Part shown: positions 15,774 to 23,334 of the stretch, piece after piece
How the letters are laid out: the number at the start of each line of letters is the position of its first letter
Numbering within the stretch: the first letter of the stretch is position 1
NCBI RefSeq assembly: GCF_901873365.1
Contig: NZ_CABFLM010000045.1
Location: forward strand, 1-43,972
Length of the DNA stretch: 43,972 nt
Origin: an uncultured Aggregatibacter sp.
Lineage (GTDB): Bacteria > Pseudomonadota > Gammaproteobacteria > Enterobacterales > Pasteurellaceae
Reading direction: 5' to 3'
Notes under the pieces: model-generated
Databases searched by the model: none
Told to the model about the DNA's origin: nothing
Seen by the model: the letters and a program-made list of their open reading frames with translations, nothing else
Position numbers and translations under genes: made by a program

Positions 15774-16802
15774 TTATTTCGATAATTTGATGTCAGCCAG
15801 CCACTTATTAATTAATCGCTTGCCTTCATCTTTAGAACCGAATTTCACAAAATCAAATTCAACAAAATCTAATTTTTTCGGGTCAACGGATTTTGGTGAA
15901 GATTCCGCATTGGCATTCGTTGGGATTTGATATAAGCCAAATTCACGCCATGGCATTTCCTGCACCTCTTTCGACAACACAAAATCCATAAAAAGTTTGG
16001 CGTTATCGAGGTTGCGTGCGCCTTTAATAATACTCGCACCGCCCAACGCATAACCGGTTTTACCTTGTGGGATCACCGTTTCCACCGGTGCGCCTTTTTC
16101 TTTTTCTGTAGCATACGCATGCACAAAACCGACACTCACCGCACTTTCACCACGGGATAAATTCGCCGTCACCAAATTACTTTTTACATATTGCGAGACG
16201 TTTTCATTAAGCTTTTTCAAATAATCAAAGGCCTTCTCTTCGCCCCAAAGTTGGATCAAGGTTGCCATGATCGTATAAGTCGTACCGGAAGCGCGTGGAT
16301 CCGGCAGTTGAATTTCACCTTTATATTCCGGTTTGAGCAAATCTTCCCAGGTTTGCGGTGTAGGTAATCCCAGTTGCGCCAATTTTTGTGTATTCACACC
16401 AAAGCCCAACACCAACATATAGACAGCAGACGTGAAATCGCCTTTTTCTGCCATGAGCGACTTAAACTGTGGTAGGATTTCTGCTTGTTTTGGCGAACGG
16501 TAGGCTTCTAACAAACCCAACTCGCCCGCCTGAAAATGAGGCTCAATCGTACCGCCATACCAAAAATCTGCCTGCGGATTGTCTTTCTCCGCTTTGATCT
16601 TGCCAAAAATGGTTTCCGTACCTCCGTGCACAAATTCGGTTTTCACGTCATATTTTTCACCGAACTGCGTTGTCACTTTTTCACACAAAGCATTTTGCAC
16701 TGTGCAATACACAGTCAAACGTCCTTCCGCAGCCGCCTGTTGGCTAAAAAATAAAGACGAAAGACACACCAAACCTAAACTCTGTTTAAACCATTTTTGC
16801 AT
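15774..16802 (-). CDS. afuA: ABC importer periplasmic binding protein, AfuA/FbpA family
   Basis: A 342-aa exported solute-binding protein: signal peptide MQKWFKQSLGLVCLSSLFFSQ plus AAA cleavage region (about residues 1-25), then GRLTVYCTVQNALCEKV, ADFWYGGTIEPHFQAGELG, PDPRASGTTYTIMA and GYALGGASIIKGARN, all typical of the family. AfuA of Actinobacillus was renamed a hexose-phosphate binder; from memory its pocket uses a His-Asp pair and a Glu. Here the pair reads His-Ala (VGFVHAYA) and the Glu position is Ala (TGYALGG). So family is clear, but the ligand is probably not the same. First gene of the operon. Confidence 0.8.
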   Translation of the reverse strand: MQKWFKQSLGLVCLSSLFFSQQAAAEGRLTVYCTVQNALCEKVTTQFGEKYDVKTEFVHGGTETIFGKIKAEKDNPQADFWYGGTIEPHFQAGELGLLEAYRSPKQAEILPQFKSLMAEKGDFTSAVYMLVLGFGVNTQKLAQLGLPTPQTWEDLLKPEYKGEIQLPDPRASGTTYTIMATLIQLWGEEKAFDYLKKLNENVSQYVKSNLVTANLSRGESAVSVGFVHAYATEKEKGAPVETVIPQGKTGYALGGASIIKGARNLDNAKLFMDFVLSKEVQEMPWREFGLYQIPTNANAESSPKSVDPKKLDFVEFDFVKFGSKDEGKRLINKWLADIKLSK

Positions 16803-16840
16803 TTGAACAACCTCTTAAATTAAAAATAAGATGGAGATGA

Positions 16841-16846
16841 ATTATA
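16841..16846 (-). promoter_or_regulatory. Probable -10 element of the afuABC promoter
   Basis: The minus strand has a perfect TATAAT here, about 38 bases before the afuA ATG; the -35 region 17 bases upstream is poor, so the promoter may need an activator or be weak. A 15-base near-palindrome GAGCAAAATTTGCTC lies farther upstream at 16957-16971. Confidence 0.45.
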
Positions 16847-17036
16847 TGCTATTACACAAAAAAGACTAAATTGATTTTTTCTTCTTTGTCAGGCTTATTT
16901 TCTAGTCATATCCATTATCCTCTATTTAACGAGGTTTACGTTAAGATTATAGAGTCGAGCAAAATTTGCTCAAGTGATAAGCCGTTATCCGTTGATATAT
17001 ATCAGAAAGCGTAAAAAAACTGATCGCACTTTTTAT

Positions 17037-17340
17037 TATAGCCAGCTAAAGCCTGGCTATAAAAATCATACACTATGCGTATGGAGCTAAATAGCTTAAG
17101 CGATGAACAGAAAAAAATCCTCGCGATATAATGAACAAGGCTGACAACCGAAACTCAACATATAGGACGATTATTTAACCCCTCGTAGCGTGCAACTTGT
17201 TGCACGAATAATTAACCTCGATGCGTAATTCACGATTTCATGCGTAGCGTGCATCTTGATGCACGACCAAACCGCGCACGGAACCTTATTTACCCCTTTC
17301 TGGTATTCACGATTTCGTGCAACAAGTTGTACGCTACGAT
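17037..17340. repeat. Long structured intergenic repeat, copy A
   Basis: This gene-free stretch is a mosaic repeat. A 5' module (17037-17176) starts with a hairpin TATAGCCAG..CTGGCTATA, then CATAC..GTATG and AATAGCTTAAGCGATGAACA. A second module holds 18-base hairpins at 17189-17206, 17248-17265 and 17316-17333 (CGTGCAAC..GTTGCACG types), the last in inverted order. The 5' module recurs nearly unchanged at 43645-43780. The remainder of 16803-17520 shows only the palindrome AAGCCCCTTAAGGGGCTT (17389-17406) and no convincing gene. Confidence 0.85.
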
Positions 17341-17388
17341 TCACTAAGATAGTGACATGAAAATAAACACGATTACCAGTTTTTACAA

Positions 17389-17406
17389 AAGCCCCTTAAG
17401 GGGCTT
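17389..17406. repeat. 18-bp perfect palindrome
   Basis: AAGCCCCTTAAGGGGCTT. There is no T-run, so it is not a clear terminator. The 13 bases AAGGGGCTTGTGA at its right side also occur at 4-16, the first bases of the window, hinting at another repeat that the window start cuts. Confidence 0.5.
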
Positions 17407-17520
17407 GTGAAGTATAGGCTCTTATAGGGGAGTCTAAAAACCGCACGTTTTATGTGCGGATTGTTATTTCATAAATGAAAAATTTGCTGAGAATCTGCGT
17501 TTGTGGCAGGGCAGTTAGTT

Positions 17521-18684
17521 TAGAATATCACCCCGGACCAAAAATTAACCTTTGATGCAGCATACAGTCGTCAAGGCAATATTTATAACGGGGATACACA
17601 AAACAGCTCTGTTTTACTGAATCAAGCTATGAAAATCAGCCGTGATCTTGCGTTACAACATGCGGAAACTTCAACGCTTTATCGTCAAAGTTACGCTTTA
17701 ACACATGAAGGCAAATGGGGCGTGTTAGATAACCGCACTTATTTCACTTTCGACCAAACCCGTAACTATCATTATCCGGAAGGCTTGTTGGGCAGTACAG
17801 AAGGGGCTTACAACGGGTTAAATAAATCTGTCGGTTTACTCAGAAACTACCGTTTTAGCAATGAACTTTATATTCCGTTTGCTTTGGGTAATACTAGCCA
17901 TATGGTGACTGTTGGTGCGGAAGCGTCCCGTTCTGAATTGGATGATGCTGCATCTATGACGCAAACCATGCAAGTTTATGCTAAAAGATAAAGGGCGTAG
18001 TGGTAAAGTGGCACAAAATGAATGGGCGGCATTCTTGATTATGTTGCCAAATAACAAAACCATTGTAACACCGGGCATTCGTTTTGATTCCAGCACGAAT
18101 TCTAAATCTAATTGGAGCCCGTCATTCAACTTCTCACACCAAGTGAACGAAAACTGGAAAATTAAAGGTGGGGTAGCAAGATCCTATAAAGCACCGAATC
18201 TTTATCAATCTTCCCCGAATTATTTGCTCATTAATGCGAGTAATGGTTGTCCGATTGACAGCGTAAATAACTGGAATAATCCAAATGCGTTAAATTCAAC
18301 CGGCAGTGTTGTTAAGACAGATGCAAAAGGCAGACAATATACTGTTCTTCAAAACAGTCATCCGAAAGGTTTTGACTGGGGACGTGCTTGTTATTTCTTA
18401 GGCAATCCTCTTACACCCGTTATGGTAAACAAAAAACCGTTGAGAATGCGGAAAACTTTATGCACGTAATTTATAACACCGGTGAAAGCCTGGTGACGCA
18501 ATATCAACTTGGTAGCTACGGCATTTGGGGCGCTAACGTTGGCTATAAATTTAATAATAGTTTAAGCCTACGTGTGGGGGTGAATAATATTTTAGATAAA
18601 CGTATTTATCGTAACGCCGGCACGGCACGCACCTATAATGAGCACGGTCGTTCTTACTTTACGAATTTGAAATACAGTTTCTAA
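17521..18684 (+). pseudogene. Decayed TonB-dependent siderophore receptor (FepA/enterobactin type)
   Basis: Three frames in series keep parts of an outer-membrane beta barrel. Segment one (17521-17991) begins NITPDQKLTFDAAYSRQGN with no start codon, so the signal peptide, plug domain and first strands are lost. Segment two (17978-18469) reads WSPSFNFSHQVNENWKIKG and GRACYFLGNP. Segment three (from about 18408 to 18684) restarts at SYTRYGKQKTVEN and ends TYNEHGRSYFTNLKYSF, the typical FepA-like end with terminal Phe. The join after GNP removes roughly 200 residues. No functional product is possible. Family: catecholate receptors such as FepA, PfeA, BfeA. Confidence 0.88.
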
Positions 18685-18696
18685 AATTGATTGTGT

Positions 18697-18785
18697 AAAA
18701 AAAGTGCGGTAAATTTTGGGGGGCAGATCACTTTTTCCCAATATGTTGATGAGAAAATATTTGAGGAAATGACCGCACTTTTTTT
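18697..18785. repeat. Inverted pair of USS downstream of the receptor remnant
   Basis: AAAAAAAGTGCGGT at 18697-18710 and ACCGCACTTTTTTT at 18772-18785 are perfect inverted copies 61 bases apart. They could pair as a long-loop terminator in both directions. A second hairpin with T-run lies at 18824-18873. Otherwise the 18685-19021 gap shows no gene. Confidence 0.6.
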
Positions 18786-18823
18786 AGTAATGAATACTTG
18801 TGTTGTCATACACTTCCTAATGT

Positions 18824-18873
18824 ACACCTCAGAAAGTAAACAAAATTCTGTGAGTTTTTTGAGGTGTTTTTTA
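18824..18873 (+). terminator. Possible terminator with a large loop
   Basis: ACACCTCA (18824-18831) pairs with TGAGGTGT (18860-18867), followed by six Ts. The 28-base loop is long, so efficiency is doubtful. Confidence 0.4.
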
Positions 18874-19021
18874 TTGGATCTCGGCATGTGCTGGGAAGCA
18901 ATGTGCCATTGTGCGTTATCTATGCAGCTTATTAATTTGGGGTTAAATATGAAATAACTGTATAGATGTGAAATATATTTTCACTGAAAAGCGATAATAA
19001 AGAATGTAAAAAGGAATATCT

Positions 19022-19516
19022 ATGATGAGGTTTATTAAGTTAGTATCGAAGTGTAGTGTAGGATTCTTTGTGATTATGAGCCTGTTGTTAATTGCTTTCT
19101 TTGGATATGAAACACATCACGACGATATTTATGACTCGCCTAATGAGTTTTTAAATTCAAAATCATCGTCATGGTATATTCATGTGTTTCCGGCAAGTAG
19201 TCATAACATTTTTGTAAGAACATTCGTTGAAACAAGTGAAATGATTATGATTTTTGAGGCTAATAAAAAGGATGAAATACCAGTTTCCCAGCTTTATGCC
19301 ATAATTTCTTCCGATAAAGGGAGAACCATTTTAAAAAATTTGAATATTTCGACGTTTAAAAAACAATCTTTTTTAAATAGAGGAGAATTATATTGTTATT
19401 TTTATCAAAATAAATCGCCTTATTTAGTGAGTAAATATTATTCAAATCATAATGATATCGTCCATTATTTGTTTGCATCACTTGGCTCTCAAGAGGCGTT
19501 AGAGGTTTGTCGGTGA
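19022..19516 (+). CDS. Hypothetical membrane-anchored protein (164 aa)
   Basis: Unrecognised. One hydrophobic segment at residues about 12-29 (GFFVIMSLLLIAFFG) would anchor a C-terminal domain of about 135 residues outside the cytoplasm, with two cysteines (ELYCYF and the EVCR end). AAGGA lies 7 bases before the ATG, supporting the start. The gene is richer in A+T than its neighbours and stands alone between a dead receptor and the porin, so recent acquisition is possible. No function can be inferred. Confidence 0.6.
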   Translation: MMRFIKLVSKCSVGFFVIMSLLLIAFFGYETHHDDIYDSPNEFLNSKSSSWYIHVFPASSHNIFVRTFVETSEMIMIFEANKKDEIPVSQLYAIISSDKGRTILKNLNISTFKKQSFLNRGELYCYFYQNKSPYLVSKYYSNHNDIVHYLFASLGSQEALEVCR

Positions 19517-19633
19517 TATTTTAACTGAAGTTATTAAGGGAAATTTCGAATTTTTGATCAGGGATAGATTGTATCATGATGATTCTTCAATCCTGATTGT
19601 TACAAAGTGCGGTGAATTTTCATCTTATTTCTC

Positions 19634-19666
19634 AAAAAAAAAGACCGACATAACGTCGGCCTTTTT
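19634..19666. terminator. Bidirectional terminator downstream of the porin gene
   Basis: GACCGACATAACGTCGGCC forms a 7-8 bp GC-rich stem flanked by nine As and five Ts, so it can stop transcription from the porin gene (minus) and from the 19022 gene (plus). Confidence 0.88.
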
Positions 19667-19684
19667 AATGAGTATTAACTCAAA

Positions 19685-20740
19685 TTAGAAGTGTACACGT
19701 AAACCTGCACCGTAGACGTTTTCACTGGTACGTTGACCAACGTTATCTTTTTCAGTCGCGCGTGTATATTGTACGTAAGGAACAACATTTTTGCTTAACT
19801 TATAGTCAGCCATTGCGATGTATTGGTTTGCAATGCTCTTACCTTTATCTTGACCGTTATAGTCTTTCTCATTGTAACGTTCCCATTGTAAACCAACAGT
19901 AGATGGAATACCAGCAACATCAGCTAGGTCATATTTGCTTTCTAAGAAGATATATTTTCCTCTGGTGTTGCTTGTTGCGCCAGTCACTTTCTCAGTACGT
20001 TGACCGTAAGCCACTGCGAATCTGAATGCATCTAATCTATAGTGGGAAGATAATAACCAGTTATGATTTTTTTGTGATGTTGAAGAAGAGTTCACAGAAT
20101 CATATTGATCGAAAGTATAGCCTGCTGCGAATTCAATGTTATGATTTTTTTCAAAGTCATAGTTATAGAATGCGGCTACGCCAGCACCATTTTTATAGCT
20201 TTTAGCTGCAGTTACTTTATTTGGATTACCGAATAAGTAGTCTGCACCGAAGCTAAAGCCTTCGAAGTCAGCAGAACGGAATTTAATGGATTTATCCGCA
20301 CCTGTTGTTAGGATGTTATTAGCACCAGAACGATAGTATAAGCCATCACCTAATACATCATCTGCAGTAGTGGCTTGACGACCGAAACTTAATTTACCCA
20401 CGTTTTCAAAACCGAAACCGACAAATAATTTGTTAGTGGTGATATTACCAAAGCCAGTGTTTGAACCAGATTGTTTTTCTTTTTGTGAACCGTTAAAACG
20501 AGTTTCATAGCCTACGAATGCAGACAAACCATTGTCTAATGTGTGAGTTGCATTGATTTTAATACGGGAACCATCGTTCACGAGGTCGCCACGTTGATCT
20601 TTGCCTAATTTTCCTAAGAAGATACGGGCAGAACCACCAAGTTCAACTTTAGTACCATCTTGGTTATAAACTGTTGCAGCGTTTGCTGCGCCGGTTGCTG
20701 CGAAAGCAGCGATTGCTAATGCGATTACTGTCTTTTTCAT
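19685..20740 (-). CDS. ompP2: Major outer-membrane porin, OmpP2 type
   Basis: A trimeric general porin of the P2/Gram-negative porin family. The signal peptide MKKTVIALAIAAFAATGAANA (about 20 residues before cleavage at ANA-AT) precedes a beta barrel that starts ATVYNQDGTKVELGGSARI and ends VYGAGLRVHF with the terminal Phe needed for assembly; 351 aa in all, close to H. influenzae P2. I choose the ATG at 20740 because AAGGA is 9-10 bases ahead; an ATG three codons earlier touches the ribosome site. Variable loops are Ser/Asn/Lys rich (SVNSSSTSQK). A CRP-like site and TTGACA lie upstream, and a strong terminator follows. Confidence 0.93.
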   Translation of the reverse strand: MKKTVIALAIAAFAATGAANAATVYNQDGTKVELGGSARIFLGKLGKDQRGDLVNDGSRIKINATHTLDNGLSAFVGYETRFNGSQKEKQSGSNTGFGNITTNKLFVGFGFENVGKLSFGRQATTADDVLGDGLYYRSGANNILTTGADKSIKFRSADFEGFSFGADYLFGNPNKVTAAKSYKNGAGVAAFYNYDFEKNHNIEFAAGYTFDQYDSVNSSSTSQKNHNWLLSSHYRLDAFRFAVAYGQRTEKVTGATSNTRGKYIFLESKYDLADVAGIPSTVGLQWERYNEKDYNGQDKGKSIANQYIAMADYKLSKNVVPYVQYTRATEKDNVGQRTSENVYGAGLRVHF

Positions 20741-20870
20741 AATCTTCATTCCTTTTCAGAAATTATTTGTTATTAAGGTCAGTTTTGAACTTTTTCATTA
20801 AATTAGCATCAATGAATCATTCAGACTACTTCTTTTGAAGTGTCACGATCTTGGCAAAGAAAAATAAGCC

Positions 20871-20920
20871 TGTCAACAGTAACCTTACTTTTTTCTCTCC
20901 ATTTTCTGACACAGATCACA
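20871..20920 (-). promoter_or_regulatory. Porin promoter region: TTGACA box and CRP-like site
   Basis: On the minus strand TGTGATCTGTGTCAGA (20920-20905) resembles the CRP consensus TGTGA-N6-TCACA (8 of 10 key bases). TTGACA follows at 20876-20871; the -10 17 bases later (CAAGAT) is weak, which suits an activated promoter. The CRP centre would be near -70. Confidence 0.5.
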
Positions 20921-20954
20921 GTTTTAAGGTAAGGCTGTCTAATAAATCATCACC

Positions 20955-22148
20955 TTAATTTTGTGCTAATCGTTTAAATCCTGCGCGTAAATCTTCAATT
21001 AAATCATCCACATCTTCTAAGCCAATATGAATACGAATTAAGGTGCCTTCTAATTTTCGCGGAATATTCGGACGGATTTTGGCAATTTCCTCCGGTTGAT
21101 TATATAAAATCAAAGATTCAAAGCCGCCCCAGGAATAAGCCATGGTGAATAAGTCAAAATGATTCATAAAGGCTTCAAGCTGTTGTTGTGTTAATTTTTG
21201 TTTTAACTCAAAAGAGAATAATCCGCTTGAACCGCTAAAATCCCGTTTAAAAAAAGCATTGCCGGGGCAACTTAGCAAGGCAGGATGATACACTGCTTTC
21301 ACTTCCGGTTGTTGTGCCAACCATTGTGCCACTTTTATGCTGCTTTCTTCGTGTTGTTTTAAGCGAATATTGAGCGTACGCAATCCGCGTGCTGTGGTAT
21401 AGGCGCTGTCGGCATCCACCATTTGACCCATTAGATAAGAGTGTTCGCGTAGTTGATCCCAGCAACGGGCATTAGCCACTGCCGTGCCAATCATCACATC
21501 GGAATGGCCCACTAAATATTTCGTGCCAGCCTGAATTGAAATATCAATGCCATGTTCTAACGCTTTGAACAACACACCGGCTGCCCACGTGTTATCTATC
21601 ATAATAACGATGTCCGGATTGATGTTGCGCACGGCAGAAACGATTGCCGGAATGTCGGGAACTTCCATGGTGAGAGAGCTTGGCGCTTCGAGAAATAAAA
21701 CCTTTGTATTCGGTTGGACTAAATCGGCAATTTTCTCGCCTAACATCGGATCATAAAAGGTCGTGCTTACGCCTAATTTTTTTAATACGACATTGCAAAA
21801 ATCCTGTGTCGGTTCATAAGCCGCGCCTGTCATCAGCACATGATCACCGTTTTCCACAAAAGAAAGAATGCTATTCGTGACTGCCGCCGCACCACAAGGG
21901 TATAAATAGCAGCCCGCGCCGCCTTCTAATTCGGTCATTGCATCTTGTAATGCAAAATGGGTTAAGGTGCCGCGACGACCATAAAAAAGCTCACCTTTTG
22001 CACGATGAAGGGTGGCGTGCTTTTTATCTTCTAAGCAATCAAAGACAAGAGAGGATGCTCGTTGCACAACCGGGTTAACTGAGCCTTGGGTATAGCGTTT
22101 TTTTCTTCCGGCATGGACTAAGGTGGTGGCTAATGATTTTTTTGACAT
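20955..22148 (-). CDS. metC: Cystathionine beta-lyase
   Basis: A PLP enzyme that splits cystathionine to homocysteine, pyruvate and ammonia in methionine synthesis. The 397-aa protein has the Cys/Met-metabolism fold: YGRRGTLTHFALQ (PLP phosphate site), the Asp-Asn of MIDNTWAAG, the Schiff-base Lys in SIQAGTKYLVGHSDVM, and the C-terminal IRIHIGLEDVDDLIEDL. MetC subgroup is supported by WGGFESL and gene order: metC divergent from pgsA as in H. influenzae (HI0122-HI0123, recalled). A MetJ box was looked for upstream and not found. A 12-bp palindrome lies in the shared gap. Confidence 0.95.
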   Translation of the reverse strand: MSKKSLATTLVHAGRKKRYTQGSVNPVVQRASSLVFDCLEDKKHATLHRAKGELFYGRRGTLTHFALQDAMTELEGGAGCYLYPCGAAAVTNSILSFVENGDHVLMTGAAYEPTQDFCNVVLKKLGVSTTFYDPMLGEKIADLVQPNTKVLFLEAPSSLTMEVPDIPAIVSAVRNINPDIVIMIDNTWAAGVLFKALEHGIDISIQAGTKYLVGHSDVMIGTAVANARCWDQLREHSYLMGQMVDADSAYTTARGLRTLNIRLKQHEESSIKVAQWLAQQPEVKAVYHPALLSCPGNAFFKRDFSGSSGLFSFELKQKLTQQQLEAFMNHFDLFTMAYSWGGFESLILYNQPEEIAKIRPNIPRKLEGTLIRIHIGLEDVDDLIEDLRAGFKRLAQN

Positions 22149-22231
22149 GATAATATCCTACAAAAAAGGGGAAAATGGATTAAAAGTGCGGTTGTTTTTT
22201 CGGGTAAAAATATTAACGCTAAATTTGTTTG

Positions 22232-22243
22232 GGAACTAGTTCC
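22232..22243. promoter_or_regulatory. Operator-like palindrome between metC and pgsA
   Basis: GGAACTAGTTCC is a perfect 12-bp palindrome, flanked about 10 bp away on each side by AAATTT(G)/(C)AAATTT, in the 186-bp gap between the divergent genes. The regulator is unknown; CTAG is usually rare in such genomes, which makes it stand out. Confidence 0.4.
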
Positions 22244-22334
22244 TTTTTACGCAAATTTACATAGGAGGCATTTAAAAGTGGCGCAATCTGATTTAGAATA
22301 AAGCCACAACTCATCCTCGGCTAGAACGCGAATT

Positions 22335-22892
22335 ATGAAATTAAACATCCCCATTTTTTTAACGATATTTCGAGTTATTTTAATTCCTTTCTTCATTATT
22401 GCTTTCTATCTTCCTTTTGATTGGGCGCCTTTTTTAACCACCTTTATTTTCTTTATCGCCGGTGTCACCGACTGGCTGGATGGCTATCTCGCCCGCAAAT
22501 GGAAACAAACTACGCGTTTTGGTGCATTTTTGGATCCAGTGGCGGATAAAGTGATGGTAGTGGCCGGGTTAGTTTTAGTGGTGGAATATAATCATACCTT
22601 TTGGATTACGCTACCGGCGATTGTGGTGATTTCTCGTGAGATTATTATCTCCGCCTTGCGCGAATGGATGGCGGAATTAGGCAGTCGCAGCAAAGTGGCG
22701 GTGTCTTGGTTGGGTAAGGTAAAAACCACGTCACAAATGTTAGCCTTGGGCGGCTTATTGTGGCGTTATAACGTTTACATGGAAGTCGCTGCCATTATCT
22801 TACTTTATATTGCGGCGATTTTGACGATTTGGTCTATGCTGCAATACCTCTCTGCGGCAAAAGACAGTCTCTTAGACGACCTACCAAAATAA
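22335..22892 (+). CDS. pgsA: CDP-diacylglycerol-glycerol-3-phosphate 3-phosphatidyltransferase
   Basis: PgsA makes phosphatidylglycerophosphate, the committed step to phosphatidylglycerol and cardiolipin, in the inner membrane. The 185-aa protein has the CDP-alcohol phosphotransferase signature DG-x2-AR-x8-G-x3-D-x3-D, seen as TDWLDGYLARKW followed by RFGAFLDPVADKV, and about four to six hydrophobic helices. Length and the N-terminus MKLNIPIFLTIFR are normal. The ribosome site is weak. A perfect 11-bp hairpin follows the stop. Confidence 0.96.
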   Translation: MKLNIPIFLTIFRVILIPFFIIAFYLPFDWAPFLTTFIFFIAGVTDWLDGYLARKWKQTTRFGAFLDPVADKVMVVAGLVLVVEYNHTFWITLPAIVVISREIIISALREWMAELGSRSKVAVSWLGKVKTTSQMLALGGLLWRYNVYMEVAAIILLYIAAILTIWSMLQYLSAAKDSLLDDLPK

Positions 22893-22906
22893 TATACTCA
22901 TGACGT

Positions 22907-22931
22907 TAGGCTAACTTCGCAAGTTAGCCTA
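22907..22931. terminator. Strong hairpin between pgsA and csdE
   Basis: TAGGCTAACTT and AAGTTAGCCTA form an 11-bp perfect stem with a CGC loop in the convergent gap. There is no T-run, so it may work as an mRNA end or Rho-assisted stop for both genes. Confidence 0.6.
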
Positions 22932-22953
22932 GAATCTTGTCCTCAAATCGCTT

Positions 22954-23334
22954 TTACAAATGATGCAAAATCTGTTCAATGTGTTTTAAACCGTTTAGGC
23001 GGGTCGTGCTTAAACGTTGTGCAATGCCAAGGTGAGTGAAATAGGCGGTTAAATCAAAATAGCGTAATTGTTCTGCGCTTTTGTTTTCAATGTGTTGCAA
23101 TAAAATCCAGAGTAAACCATTCATAATCCGAGCTTCACTATAGGCTTGAAAGTGAAAAGTGCGGTCGTTTTTTTCGGTGAATTTAAACCATACCTGTACT
23201 TCGCAACCCGGAATAATTTCCATCTGTGCTAATTCATTTTTATTTGGTATAGGGAGATTTTTGCTGGCTTGAATAATCAAACGGTAGCGTTCTTCCCATG
23301 TTATGGCATTGCGTAATTGTTGTTCAATGTTCAT
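22954..23334 (-). CDS. csdE: Sulfur acceptor protein CsdE (SufE family)
   Basis: SufE-family proteins take persulfide sulfur from a cysteine desulfurase. The 126-aa protein has the acceptor Cys44 in IIPGCEVQVWF and the following helices seen in SufE/CsdE. It starts within the csdA stop (ATGA overlap), so translation is coupled, and the pair csdA-csdE is the classic arrangement. In E. coli CsdE also passes sulfur to TcdA (CsdL) for tRNA modification; that gene is not in the window. A USS lies inside the gene. Confidence 0.92.
   Translation of the reverse strand: MNIEQQLRNAITWEERYRLIIQASKNLPIPNKNELAQMEIIPGCEVQVWFKFTEKNDRTFHFQAYSEARIMNGLLWILLQHIENKSAEQLRYFDLTAYFTHLGIAQRLSTTRLNGLKHIEQILHHL

Noticed and set aside
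16880..16925. A Fur box ahead of afuA (GATAATGGATATGACTAG)
   Set aside because: Only about half of the 19 consensus positions match and symmetry is poor, unlike the clear boxes at 27400-27454.
17189..17333. A CRISPR array suggested by repeated hairpins
   Set aside because: Only three units, unequal spacing, inverted orientation of the last, and no cas genes.
18691..18957. An 88-codon open frame downstream of the receptor remnant
   Set aside because: It spans an inverted USS pair and a hairpin with T-run, has no ribosome site and no recognisable motif; probably chance.
22149..22334. MetJ boxes upstream of metC
   Set aside because: No tandem AGACGTCT-like 8-mers were found.
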